DNA of 64,000 nt from contig NBIV01000115.1 of assembly GCA_003194525.1 (NCBI GenBank), forward strand, positions 62,001 through 126,000. Direction: 5' to 3'. Source of the DNA: Gracilariopsis chorda (taxonomy: Eukaryota; Rhodophyta; Florideophyceae; Gracilariales; Gracilariaceae). Below, piece after piece: positions 51,564 to 61,257 of the stretch. The translations under genes were made by a program, and so were the position numbers. Within the stretch, counting starts at the first letter, position 1. Every line of letters starts with the position of its first letter. A model generated the notes under the pieces. The model saw only the letters and a program-made list of their open reading frames with translations. It made no database searches and was not told the DNA's origin.

Positions 51564-52791
51564 GATATAACTGAAATCATTTTGAAAGCTCTAGGATACA
51601 CCTGAAACTTGTCGCAAATCGCTTTTTGTCTCTTGTTAGCAACTTATGAGCTTGCAGGATGTGCATTAACAGCAGCTCCAATGAGCAGAAGTTGAGAGAA
51701 AAAAAGAACCACCTTATCGCGAGTTTTGTGCGGTCAAAGTTCAAAAGAGAACATATTATAGGTATGATGGGCAAGAGAAGCTTTTTTGGCTTGGATTTGA
51801 CTGTCTACAGATTGGTAGTGTGGTTAAGTCAATCTTGTGGTTGCAGATGATTGGCTACACGGTCAGAATTAGTGCAAAAGAACCGATAGTTTCAAAGAAA
51901 TTTTGCAACGTTGTGACGTGTCCGGAAAATGTAGAGTGGTATGATCTGAGTTTTTTCGGCTAGGTTTCCCTGTTTTGTGCTCGGTAATCTGTACTTTTTC
52001 GTCGATATGACACAACGCATAGACATGTGGACTGCCACGTTTGTTTGAAATGGATGCAGATTCTCTGTGCATGAATTGAGCCCGTTGGAACGTAAGAGAA
52101 CCCGAGCACATTTTCTGATGAACAGAGGAAGTTTTAATTTCTCTTTTAGTTTTTGATTCCAGTTTTGCTCTTCGCGGTTCTATTGGCAAAGACTCTCCCG
52201 TAGCGACCAATCATCTTCTTTTATGTTTTTTCGAGACTCGAGATTCGTAGGTTTAGAAGTTTCACAAATCCTGATTTGGAATACCGTTACCGTAAGATAG
52301 CAAGCTCGAGCGCCCATGCGGTTTGTATCGCATCTTTGGGTACCGCTGGTACCGTTGGTACCGACAGTCGATGAGGCCAAGACATTCAGGCAAAGATGTG
52401 GCGAGCTGATTTGGGAGAACATGTCAGAATGCCTGTTTTTGGATTGATTTCAAGCAAGTAGCACGGTGAAATATATAAACTTGTAGCTAACGCGATATGT
52501 CCACCTAGTAGTGTAGTGGACTATCAATCCTTTCGTAGTGGCATGCTACATTTCAAGGTGATACACGACGTCAACTTTTGTTAACTGTTTGCACCGCAGT
52601 CGAGGAGTTGTACGCCCTTCACCTTCATCAGTCTTGCATCCTACCACATCTATTTGCAGTCAAGGGTACAAGGATAGCCCATCCCTGGCAGATTGCTATC
52701 GCTTACCACAATCTGCTCATCAGAAGACCGTTATTTATTACTGTGTTTCAGCCACCAATTTCGTTCGACATAGCGGCCTTCACCTCTCCGC
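51564..52791. other. Intergenic, no gene recognised
   Basis: Only frames below about 115 codons without recognisable domains. Sequence near 52595-52790 is open in more than one frame and may be 5' UTR of the downstream gene. Confidence 0.4.
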
Positions 52792-54675
52792 ATGTCCAAT
52801 CGAAGGAACTCCTTCTCGAAGTCCTTCGAAGGGTTAATTCTTAGAGAGAAAAAATCGAGGCCCCGAAAATCTGTTGTCGAAAGAAGCTCTGCACAGCTCC
52901 ACGGTAGACTGGTCCGCGCATCTGATCACGGTTTGCGACCTAAAACACGCCCCCACTCGCGAAAAAGTACCGACCGAAACAAGAATCAAAGCAAAGGTCG
53001 TCCGTCGGGCAAGCAAGTTTGGCCACTCTCTTCTGATGAAGCTTCCTCTGCAGACTGGAACGAAGTTACACAAATCGAATCTCCCTTGCCGTCGCGGAAT
53101 CGAAGGCGTTCCCTTCGAAGCGCGAGACGAAGCGTTCCGCCTTCTCATGGAGAAGAGACAACTCAAACTACCGAAGACTGGACTCGAAGCCTCGTCGAGC
53201 TTCGCAAACATCGAATTCGATCGAACCCCACGCTTTTGAACTCAGCAACTCGAAAGTGGCTCAATGAGCAACATCAGGCTCTGGAGAGTGCGAGCCTGCC
53301 TGTTTTGAAGAAGTGCATGTTAGCAGTTGCCAGTGCTTCTTACGTTTTTCGCCATTGTCGTGATGATTTTCGCAAATCAGAGTATCGCGGAAGGTACTGG
53401 TCCTGGTGCGAAACCTTCCTAAGACTTATTGACTACTCTATTAGCCATGGAACTGATAGCCTAACCCAGATGGACGCCCAGGTACCAGCCTCCTTGAAGT
53501 CTTTTGTCCTGAATGCTCATACTCAAAAAGAAAACGGTACTCTATCGTCTCAAAAGGAGCAGATGCTGATTGCCGTAGGAATTCCGTTAAGGGAAGGTGT
53601 CCTAAGCGAAGGTAAAAGGCATAAAAGCCTACTTTCAATTAGTACAGATGACCAGTCTTCGTCGGCCGACGACGACAGGGATAATATGGGTGGCAGTGCG
53701 CTGGTAGCACGAAAAACAAGAAGGAAACTGATATCAAGGCGGTCAACTAGAAAACGGAGGCGATCTCCAGCGGCTCAGTCGTCTTTTCGTCCTGTGCGTA
53801 CCAGAGGAAGACAATCGAAGCCCCATAGTTCGGCATTTGATAGCGGATACTCTGGTGTCGTCGATTCAGAAAATGGGCGTCCCTCACTTCTCGACTGGGC
53901 AAGGCATATTGTGGAGCTCAGGGCCTACTTCGAAGAGGGTAAAGGGTATGAGATCCCTCCAGACAGACCATACCTTAGTATCTGGATGAATGCAGAAATG
54001 GCAAGAAGCGTTGCCGGTACGCTTCCAGCTATATGTTGCTGCATCTTGAGGGTGACGGAAGTGACAGATTCCGTCGACGATACTGTTTACATCAGCGAAG
54101 AATGCGAGAAGTGGTGCAAAAGTTACGTTGAGTACCTGGATTTTGCGCTGGAGAACGGAGAGTTTGGGCATGATATACACAAGGCGTCGAGTTCAGTTAC
54201 AGACTTCATGTATGACTGTCGCCAGAACCTGATTGAGTACACTCTTTCTGAAGAACGCTCTGCATTACTGAGAGCCGTCGATCACAAATGGCTCGAGTCA
54301 AAACTGTTGGATTTGAGTATTAAACGAAATCAGGCTAAGCTGGGGGCAGCGCAACGTAAGCAACGCGAGACTGAGGATCCTATTGAAAGAGTTGAAGAGA
54401 CAGTACTCGACTCTTGGACTCGTTATGACACCAAACAAGTGGATCAACGGAAGCTCGAAACGCAGAGTAAACGGAAACGTCCCAAGATAGGGAAGGAGTG
54501 TCAAGCGATGCTATCAGAAATGATAAAAGGGTTTGTTGGCGAGACGATAGAAGGAAGAAAGCGCACTGCTACAGAGAAGAAGGCAGAAGAATGGGTGTCC
54601 AGAACTGGGGCTAACGCATTGAATACCTACGCGCAGAAGTGGTTTCGCGATTTAACCTCAGACCTCAATGAATGA
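52792..54675 (+). CDS. Protein with helicase-associated-like repeats, hypothetical
   Basis: 627 residues, single exon. Residues 1-125 are highly basic and Ser/Arg-rich. Residues 129-264 and 367-500 are two copies of a unit beginning DW(T/A)R.(L/I)VELR. Each unit contains two W-led helical halves: a W..Q/E.....L segment and one ending in a (L/V)..F......(K/L)...TLS..(K/R)...L..(A/V) pattern. This pattern (W...L..L, then L..W...Q, then LS..R...L..iG) resembles the helicase-associated (HA) domain, but no helicase motor is present. The linker 300-345 is basic (RKTRRKLISRRSTRKRRR), a likely nuclear signal. The C-terminal 100 residues are charged and helical. A nuclear, DNA-binding role is an inference. 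Start 52792 is the first Met of the frame. Confidence 0.7.
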   Translation: MSNRRNSFSKSFEGLILREKKSRPRKSVVERSSAQLHGRLVRASDHGLRPKTRPHSRKSTDRNKNQSKGRPSGKQVWPLSSDEASSADWNEVTQIESPLPSRNRRRSLRSARRSVPPSHGEETTQTTEDWTRSLVELRKHRIRSNPTLLNSATRKWLNEQHQALESASLPVLKKCMLAVASASYVFRHCRDDFRKSEYRGRYWSWCETFLRLIDYSISHGTDSLTQMDAQVPASLKSFVLNAHTQKENGTLSSQKEQMLIAVGIPLREGVLSEGKRHKSLLSISTDDQSSSADDDRDNMGGSALVARKTRRKLISRRSTRKRRRSPAAQSSFRPVRTRGRQSKPHSSAFDSGYSGVVDSENGRPSLLDWARHIVELRAYFEEGKGYEIPPDRPYLSIWMNAEMARSVAGTLPAICCCILRVTEVTDSVDDTVYISEECEKWCKSYVEYLDFALENGEFGHDIHKASSSVTDFMYDCRQNLIEYTLSEERSALLRAVDHKWLESKLLDLSIKRNQAKLGAAQRKQRETEDPIERVEETVLDSWTRYDTKQVDQRKLETQSKRKRPKIGKECQAMLSEMIKGFVGETIEGRKRTATEKKAEEWVSRTGANALNTYAQKWFRDLTSDLNE

Positions 54676-56418
54676 AGCTTAGGCTTAAACCCTTTTGTAC
54701 TCAACCGTTGTACCATTCGCGGTATGGCGACACAGATGCAGACGCAGACGCAGTCACAGACAGTCACAGACAGACACACACACCAAAATTGGCTTTACCA
54801 CAATCGGCGGAACGTCAAACATGCTGATCAGAAGTGATAAGGGTCTTCTTTGCCATACCTGCGAAGAACCACGACCCGCAGCTGCGATGAAGCGGGCAAA
54901 AGAATGGGCGTGGAGACCTCGTGCTCAATGTGTTCTCGACTCGGCGTCAGAGCTAAATTGCAGATGAATATGCTTAAGCGTCCAGTCTCACAGTCAGCTT
55001 GTGTATCGGTCAAATTCAAGCATGTTCGACACCCTCAGATGTTTCAGTGCATCTGCGTTCAAGGATAGCTAAGAATCTATGAATATGATGTGGGGCAATG
55101 TGATGGAGATCATGCTGAAGACAAGACGTCTTCCTTTCTCCTCCTGCCCGTGCCAATAATAGGCAGGCAACCTTTTCATGTGTTCACGGGCCCTCGTTTC
55201 AGCTACTACGCGATACGTCCAAGCATTCTAGTGTCTTTTAGGTCCTTCAGCGTTTGGTCACGTAAAGCGATAAAGAAATCAAGGGCCAGCTCAGGAACAC
55301 AATCGTAATCCTGCTGATGTTTCCGTAACTTTCCCTTGTGTGCTAGTAGACATATGCTTGCAGGGCCCGTGCTCAGCTGCTCGTTTACCTTCCTGCTGCT
55401 TTGTGTATTTATAGATTACCGTTTTCTTGTTTGCCTTGCAGGAATCCTCCACTCATGATTGTCCCCTTGAGATAGTTAGTTCCGACTGTCATATTCACGA
55501 GTCGGGGTCCTGAATCTTCTGTCACGGACAAAGCAAAGAGAAGTCATCCACTGTATTAGGATTTCGTTCGTTTTTCGAGTATCTTTGTAAACTTGTATCC
55601 ACTTTAGGCAGAGGACAGTTTCGAACATATGGGCATAGCTGTATGTCCCTAATCCACTCAATGAAATGAACGTCCAAAGTTGCTTTAAAGGGACAGCATC
55701 GAAGCTATACTCGGTCAATCGCATAGAATAAACCAGAACTACCGTACTGCGGTGGAGCTGATGCAGAGGATTCCTCTACCCAGGACTAGCTTGTAGGCAG
55801 TTACTACTGGCAACACCGTGTTAGATGAACATTTCTTTTTACTTAATTGAAGAAAAGCTTTGCAAGCGTATGCTGCAGGGTCCCCTTTTGTAAAGCGAGT
55901 ATCAACCTAAATGGCAAACCCAGTTCAGGTCCACACACTTCTAGGAATAGAAACAAAAATAACAAGACTGGCAGAGTTTCCACACGAAAAGAACAGGAAA
56001 GCACCCAGCTCCTCTCATCTGCACGTGATAACAGATGATCCATTCTGTACAGTAACAAACGAAGATGAACAAAAAACCCAAAAGAACGAACTTCATCCAA
56101 AAAACAGCCACTTCATCTCATACATAGTATGTATTACATACAGGACAGACATATGTACGGAGATGCATCTCATAGACCACAAAACATGACAGTGCTACAA
56201 GAGCCGATCCTCAACTTTTCAGAACCGAAAAACAAGCAACGAAGTAGGTCGCTGAACAAAAGAAAAAAAAACAGAGACGGATATGAAGAACGAGAAAGCC
56301 AGAGCAACGGGTATCAACGACAACAATAACAAAAAGGGGGAGGGGAAGGGGAAGGAGAACACAACCAAGAAAACAAAACGCAAGTAGGACCCAGGCGTGC
56401 ATATTCGTTTGTCCAAGC
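54676..56418. other. Intergenic between convergent genes
   Basis: No supported gene. A CAGACA/CACA low-complexity tract lies at about 54733-54785. Purine-rich sequence at 56333-56362 (GGGGGAGGGGAAGGGGAAGG) lies just beyond the TBC gene's stop, in its 3' flank. Frames are short and have no motifs. Confidence 0.4.
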
Positions 56419-59400
56419 TTAATCAATGGTTGCCGATCCGCTGAAACACGGTAAGCAACACAATGCAGACTTTCGTTGTTGAGGAGCTTGCTTTGATTTT
56501 TGTGGCGAAGACTGCGTACTACCAGTCGCAACAGGAGTATTAGTAGTAGCAGGACGAGCGGCTACAGCTTGAGCGGTAGCAGCGGCAACGGCAGCTTGAC
56601 TCGCTTCAAGTTCTGACTTGGGAATATCGGGCATGAAACGGAATTCGCGCATCATAGCGACAAAAGGTTCGGGATCCTTGGCGTCAAGAACGCCAGCATC
56701 AGCTTCTGCAAAGCCTCGTTGTAAAAACGGCATCATCGTTTCAAAGTCCATCTCCATGAGACGACTCTCGCACTCTTTGAGTACGGCCAGGCATGCCTTG
56801 AGAATAATCTTAGGCGAACCTCCAAGAAACATGAGATCCCAGATGCGCAGCAAGTGACGGTGCGGGAAGTTATGCGACAAGGCGGTGATGAGCCACTTGT
56901 CGGCATAAAGCTCAAGCGAAACGTTTTCGCGCTCAAGGCGGGCATGAAGTTGAGGCATGTAGTGCGCAACGAGGGGCCTCAGTTCGGAAATCCACTGAAG
57001 CATCAACGGAAAGCCCGGCGCGAACACTTTCTTGTACTGAAAGCGACTCATGAATTGTGCAAACATGAGAAAGGCCTCTTCCTCATCCACAGCATTCATG
57101 AGGAAGACAGCAGCGATGGAGGACATGCCTTGACAATAGCCAACGGAAGGTACATATCGTGCATAGGCACGCAAAATGGATCGGAGAGACTGGACACCGA
57201 CCTGTGCACCTCCCGACCAGAAGAGGGCATGGGACGGCATTGTTCGCGTGACATCGGCTTGAATGGTGTGCTCAATGTCATCAGGCAACAAGTCGTGCTC
57301 ACCAGCCTTGCAAAGTTTGACGTACAGACCGGGTCTCGCATCACGTAGAGATTTGGTATCGAGCAGAATCGGCCACAGCCTCCTCCTCATCGCCGGCGGA
57401 ACAGGGACGAGGGCAAGCTCCCTGTATGCGACAACTCGACTGGAGCGGCCGCGTTCGCGCTTGAGCATGTGTGGGTTCTCATCCATGACCTGTCGCCATA
57501 CACGCTCCTGTTTGCTTTCCCGAGTGATTTGGCTGTTAGTCTTCTGCAAACGGCCGTTGGCTCCGTCTCGTTCGGCGGCCTCCTTTGTAGCGGAGGAGAA
57601 CATGAGAAGCGGGGAGATGGCATCGGATGAGCCGGAGGATTGGTCGGTTTGTTGGGGGTCAGCAGGGTATTGCTGGCTGGCAGAGGCATTTTGTTGCGTG
57701 CTAAGACGCAGCTTATCGAAGTCCGGGTCCGCAAAATTGGCGCTACGACGCGGACTGGAGGAGGAATTGTGTTCCGCAAGGGCAGCGGATGAGACTTCAT
57801 CCGAAGAGTGCGAAGTGGTAGCTGAGTCGTGATGCATTTCCAAAGCCAGGGTTGGGGAAAAGATTTCATTCGGAATAGCGCCAGTGGGAACTGATACGGC
57901 AGACTCGGAAAGAGCACAAGTAGTAGCAGTAGCAATATTAGCATGATCAGCAGTAGCAGAAGCTTGCTCAAATTCATTTCCATTCGCAGCAACGGATTGC
58001 GGCGAACTAGCGACAGACAGTACTCGAAGCTCAGGGGATGATTTGGGCGGTGATGCGGTGGCAACAGCAGTGGCAGCGGCGACAGCAACAGAGGGCGAAG
58101 CGGTAGACAGGTGCTCCGTAGACATTGCAGAGCTTCTTCTACTTGACATGGCAGTAGCTTTGTGTGGGGAGGACTTAGACACTGGCGCAGACTGATGAAG
58201 CGAATAATGATGATCTACAATGTGCTCCAGACCAGTCAAGTCGTCAACCGAGGTATACGGCTCATGCATCATTTTGTGGGCAATGTTAGACAGCCCGGAA
58301 GCAGTAGGTGGATGTTGTTGGGTACCATTCGTCGGCAGGTCGTCCGTTGTGGCCGAACTAAGTCGTTGGGCTGCGTCTTGGACGAAAAACCCATACTCAT
58401 CTATACTGCGTCCCGTGAGATGACCCGCAGCAACGGTGCTTCTCGCAGCGGCGGTGTAGTCACCGCTGAGGGTTGCATGTCTAGCGGCGATGGTAATCTT
58501 CTCATCGCATCCAAAGCGCTGAAGCACGCGTCGAGCATGACCGCGATGGCTCATTGCGACGAGTGCATCAATGGTGGCCAGTCTGAGGTCGGGCGGGATG
58601 CTCGGGTGAGTATCCTCGAGTACGGCGCACATAGCGGCGACAACACCAGGAGTCTCAACGATCTGCACGGCGTTGCGCGGGCCGGACCAGGCTGCTATTG
58701 CCGCGAGCGCGGCACAGGCGCGTAGACGGAGGTCGAGAGGCTGCGAAGGCGCACCGGAAGCGGCAAGGAGCGGTAGGGCGCCCGCGGGAATTGCATTGGC
58801 GCATGCGGGTGGGTGACACACAAGCAGCTTCGCGACGACGCGAAGCGCGGCGTTGGCGGCCGAGTCAGCGACGAGCGCGGGTGGCTTGGCGGAGGCAGGG
58901 TCGGACGTAGGGCGGTCTGGACCAGGCGGGGCAGCGAGGAAGGAGAGCAACAACGGCAAGGCAGCGTTGTCGACGAGTTGGGAACGAAAGTCAGGCAGCG
59001 AACACAGGGCGTGGAGGGCGAGCAAGACGGCTGCAGAGCGGTCGCGCGGTGGGGGGGAACGGTCTTTTGCAAGTTGTCGGAGCAAAGGACGGTGCAACTG
59101 CAGCGGAAGCAGTGGGGCGAGTCGTTGCGGCGCGGCGCGACGAATGCGTTGCAAGGCGGCAAGGGGGGGGTTGGAGGACGAAACACGGACGTCGCGCAGG
59201 GCGGCGGAGACGGCGGCCGGCCACTCGGCGGCGACGGTGGAGGAGGGCGGCTCCGCCAGGGCGGTGGACGTGCGCAGCGGCGCAGACGGCGCGAGCGCGG
59301 CGGCAGTGGCCATCGGTCGAACGCGCCGCGGGAGGCTGCACCGCCACGCTCGCGGCACCGCGCGCGCGCGCACGTCCTCTTCACTGCTGCTGCGTTTCTC

Positions 59401-59436
59401 TTCGTCGCGCGTTTCTTCGTCCGCTGGCTTACACAA
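56419..59436 (-). CDS. TBC-domain Rab GTPase-activating protein
   Basis: 1005 residues, single exon. The TBC domain covers about 675-900 and has both catalytic fingers: IQADVTRTMP with the arginine finger R731 (IXXDXXR), and SVGYCQGMSSIAA with the glutamine finger Q769. ALSHNFPHRHLLRIWDLMFLGG is the conserved third motif. Such proteins stimulate GTP hydrolysis by Rab proteins and control vesicle traffic. The N-terminal 75-310 is alanine/leucine-rich, with repeated helices (LLLSFLAAP, AALRVVAKLLVCHP, LRACAALAAIAAW, LRLATIDALVAMSH) resembling ARM repeats. 320-640 is serine-rich and disordered. The C-terminus has a cysteine cluster CCLPCF that might be lipidated. A later Met (residue 42, 59313) is an alternative start. 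Transcribed divergently from MoaA. Confidence 0.9.
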   Translation of the reverse strand: MCKPADEETRDEEKRSSSEEDVRARAVPRAWRCSLPRRVRPMATAAALAPSAPLRTSTALAEPPSSTVAAEWPAAVSAALRDVRVSSSNPPLAALQRIRRAAPQRLAPLLPLQLHRPLLRQLAKDRSPPPRDRSAAVLLALHALCSLPDFRSQLVDNAALPLLLSFLAAPPGPDRPTSDPASAKPPALVADSAANAALRVVAKLLVCHPPACANAIPAGALPLLAASGAPSQPLDLRLRACAALAAIAAWSGPRNAVQIVETPGVVAAMCAVLEDTHPSIPPDLRLATIDALVAMSHRGHARRVLQRFGCDEKITIAARHATLSGDYTAAARSTVAAGHLTGRSIDEYGFFVQDAAQRLSSATTDDLPTNGTQQHPPTASGLSNIAHKMMHEPYTSVDDLTGLEHIVDHHYSLHQSAPVSKSSPHKATAMSSRRSSAMSTEHLSTASPSVAVAAATAVATASPPKSSPELRVLSVASSPQSVAANGNEFEQASATADHANIATATTCALSESAVSVPTGAIPNEIFSPTLALEMHHDSATTSHSSDEVSSAALAEHNSSSSPRRSANFADPDFDKLRLSTQQNASASQQYPADPQQTDQSSGSSDAISPLLMFSSATKEAAERDGANGRLQKTNSQITRESKQERVWRQVMDENPHMLKRERGRSSRVVAYRELALVPVPPAMRRRLWPILLDTKSLRDARPGLYVKLCKAGEHDLLPDDIEHTIQADVTRTMPSHALFWSGGAQVGVQSLRSILRAYARYVPSVGYCQGMSSIAAVFLMNAVDEEEAFLMFAQFMSRFQYKKVFAPGFPLMLQWISELRPLVAHYMPQLHARLERENVSLELYADKWLITALSHNFPHRHLLRIWDLMFLGGSPKIILKACLAVLKECESRLMEMDFETMMPFLQRGFAEADAGVLDAKDPEPFVAMMREFRFMPDIPKSELEASQAAVAAATAQAVAARPATTNTPVATGSTQSSPQKSKQAPQQRKSALCCLPCFSGSATID

Positions 59437-59453
59437 GCTTACTGCGTTACGTT

Positions 59454-59518
59454 ACTTTCGCTTCGCCGCGTGACACGGGCACGCAGTGCGTGCCCGTGTC
59501 ACGCGGCGAAGCGAAAGT
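59454..59518. repeat. Perfect 65 bp palindrome in divergent promoter
   Basis: Two 32 bp arms (59454-59485 and 59487-59518) are exact reverse complements around a single G at 59486. The arm begins ACTTTCGCTTCGCC and ends CGGGCACGCA. It lies 17 bp upstream of the TBC start codon and 226 bp upstream of the MoaA start. It can extrude a cruciform in DNA or a very stable hairpin in the TBC 5' UTR. Confidence 0.95.
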
Positions 59519-59647
59519 GCGGCACGCGCGGAACGAAACCGTTGCAGTTCTCGCGCGCTCATCTCCGCCATGACGCCTCCGCCCAATTGCCGCCGATCGC
59601 GCCCTGACGTCGCCCTCGCCGCGCACCAACACGAGCACAGCCACGTG

Positions 59648-59740
59648 CATCACCACCACCACCACCACCACCATCACCATCACCACCATCACCATCACCA
59701 TCACCATCATCACTACCACCACCACCACCACCACTACCAT
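59648..59740 (+). repeat. CAC/CAT trinucleotide microsatellite
   Basis: About 93 bp of nearly pure CAC and CAT units with two TAC interruptions, ending four bases before the MoaA ATG. It would encode poly-His in the frame opened at 59570, but not in the MoaA frame. Confidence 0.9.
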
Positions 59741-59744
59741 TTCC

Positions 59745-60869
59745 ATGACCGCTCCGCTCCTCCGCCGCCTTCTTCCCCGCCGCCTTCTCCACCCCCACCC
59801 CCACCCCCACCGTCCCCTTCCCCATCGCCTTCTATCCCGTCTCCTCAGCTGCCCCCCACAACCGCCCAATCCACCCAATCCCCCGTTGCGCGACTCCTTC
59901 GCTCGTTCTCACACCTATCTTCGTCTTTCTCTAACAGACCGTTGCAACCTACGTTGCGCCTACTGCATGCCGGAGCACCCCGACTTCACTCCCTCCCCCA
60001 ATTTGCTCACCACCCAAGAGGCCATCCGTCTCATCACAATTTTCCAATCCGCCGGCGTAACAAAGCTTCGTCTCACAGGCGGCGAGCCGTTGATGCGCCA
60101 GGATCTGCCCGAGATAGCCCAAGCCGCCGTCGATCTCAATCTCGCAGTATCTCTTACTACAAACGGCGTCCTTCTCTCCCGCCGCCTTCCTGCCCTCCTC
60201 CGCGCCGGCGTATCTGGAATAAATCTCAGTCTCGATTCCCTCTGTCCGCACACCTTCTCCCTACTAACCCGTCGTCCCCCTCAAGTCCACGAGCGCGTCC
60301 TATCCGCATTGCACGATGCCGTCACAGAGCCTTCTCTCTCCGTCAAGCTAAACGTCGTCGTAATGTCTCCTCACAACCATCTCACTCTCCCCGATTTCGT
60401 CCGTCTCACCGAGTCGCACCCGCTCTCCGTTCGTTTCATCGAGTACATGCCCTTTGCTGGAAACAGATGGAAGCACGCCAGTTTTGTCCCCTACTCCGAA
60501 ATGCTTCGTTCCATCACTCATCATTATGGACCGTTGTCCGCTGTTGCCACCCACCCTAACGACACCGCCAAGTACTTTAGAGTTCCCGGTTTCCAGGGCA
60601 CAATCGGTTTCATTTCCAGCATGAGCGCCCCATTTTGCGCAGGTTGCAATCGCATCCGTGTCACCGCCGACGGTGCCCTCAAAACCTGTCTCTTCGGCGA
60701 GCACGAAGTCTCTCTGCGCGATATCATGAGACAAGGCGCTTCAGACGAGCAAGTCCTTGAAACCATCAGAAGGGCCCTGCACGATAAGCACTTTGCTCTG
60801 GGCGGTAAGGGAGATATGTTTGGCATAGCGGCTGGGGACAATCGCAGCATGGTCAGAATCGGAGGTTGA
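59745..60869 (+). CDS. GTP 3',8-cyclase, molybdenum cofactor biosynthesis (MoaA/CNX2)
   Basis: 374 residues, single exon. This radical-SAM enzyme turns GTP into (8S)-3',8-cyclo-7,8-dihydroguanosine 5'-triphosphate, the first step of molybdopterin synthesis. The SAM [4Fe-4S] motif CX3CX2C is C67, C71, C74 (DRCNLRCAYC). LRLTGGEPLMR and TTNGVLL follow. The C-terminal substrate-binding cluster is C298, C301, C315 (FCAGCNRIR, then KTC), and the protein ends in the expected Gly-Gly (MVRIGG). The first ~50 residues are Arg/Leu/Pro/His-rich and lack acidic residues, fitting a mitochondrial presequence, where this step occurs in plants. Start 59745 gives that leader. Confidence 0.95.
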   Translation: MTAPLLRRLLPRRLLHPHPHPHRPLPHRLLSRLLSCPPQPPNPPNPPLRDSFARSHTYLRLSLTDRCNLRCAYCMPEHPDFTPSPNLLTTQEAIRLITIFQSAGVTKLRLTGGEPLMRQDLPEIAQAAVDLNLAVSLTTNGVLLSRRLPALLRAGVSGINLSLDSLCPHTFSLLTRRPPQVHERVLSALHDAVTEPSLSVKLNVVVMSPHNHLTLPDFVRLTESHPLSVRFIEYMPFAGNRWKHASFVPYSEMLRSITHHYGPLSAVATHPNDTAKYFRVPGFQGTIGFISSMSAPFCAGCNRIRVTADGALKTCLFGEHEVSLRDIMRQGASDEQVLETIRRALHDKHFALGGKGDMFGIAAGDNRSMVRIGG

Positions 60870-60978
60870 CACTACCACACCTCAGAACTAATACAAAAAC
60901 GCGGTCTTAACTTCATCATTTACTATATCCGTAGCCTGTGACGCAACAACCTCCTACCGCTTAACCTCCGCCATCCAT

Positions 60979-61257
60979 TTACTCTTCCGTGTCGCTCTTT
61001 CGGCTGCGCGGAGGTAAACCGGCAACACGCTTTCTTCTGGAGGCTTGAGCGGCGGGGAGGTAAGGGCGGGATCCAGAAGTCTTCATTATGGTGGATGTGG
61101 TAGAGATCTCCTGCGAGCCTCCACATTCTTCATCAAAGCATCTACGTGACGTTGCCTTCGCCGGCGTGTTTTGTGTTATCTGGAATCGCTCACCGCTCTC
61201 CCGTGGAAGTTGATCTCCGGCTTCAGTCTTATGATACCACAACCGCATTGCCGCCAA
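60979..61257 (-). CDS. Small hypothetical frame between MoaA and PPO
   Basis: 92 codons: MAAMRLWYHKTEAGDQ at the start, CFDEECGGSQE in the middle and a basic serine-rich end (ASRRKRVAGLPPRSRKSDTEE). Convergent with MoaA, 110 bp beyond its stop. It has no recognised domain. It may be an exon of a longer gene or a chance frame. Confidence 0.25.
   Translation of the reverse strand: MAAMRLWYHKTEAGDQLPRESGERFQITQNTPAKATSRRCFDEECGGSQEISTTSTIMKTSGSRPYLPAAQASRRKRVAGLPPRSRKSDTEE

Larger units (their letters stand above)
59437..59744. promoter_or_regulatory. Divergent promoter region of TBC and MoaA genes
   Basis: 308 bp separate the two start codons. The segment holds the 65 bp palindrome near the TBC end and a CAC/CAT repeat near the MoaA end. 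No TATA box is obvious; the region is GC-rich. An ATG at 59570 on + opens a different frame from MoaA. Confidence 0.55.

Noticed and set aside
58813-59607. Long plus-strand frames opposite the TBC gene
   Set aside because: Shadows of GC-rich coding sequence; composition is Arg/Gly/Ala-rich without motifs.
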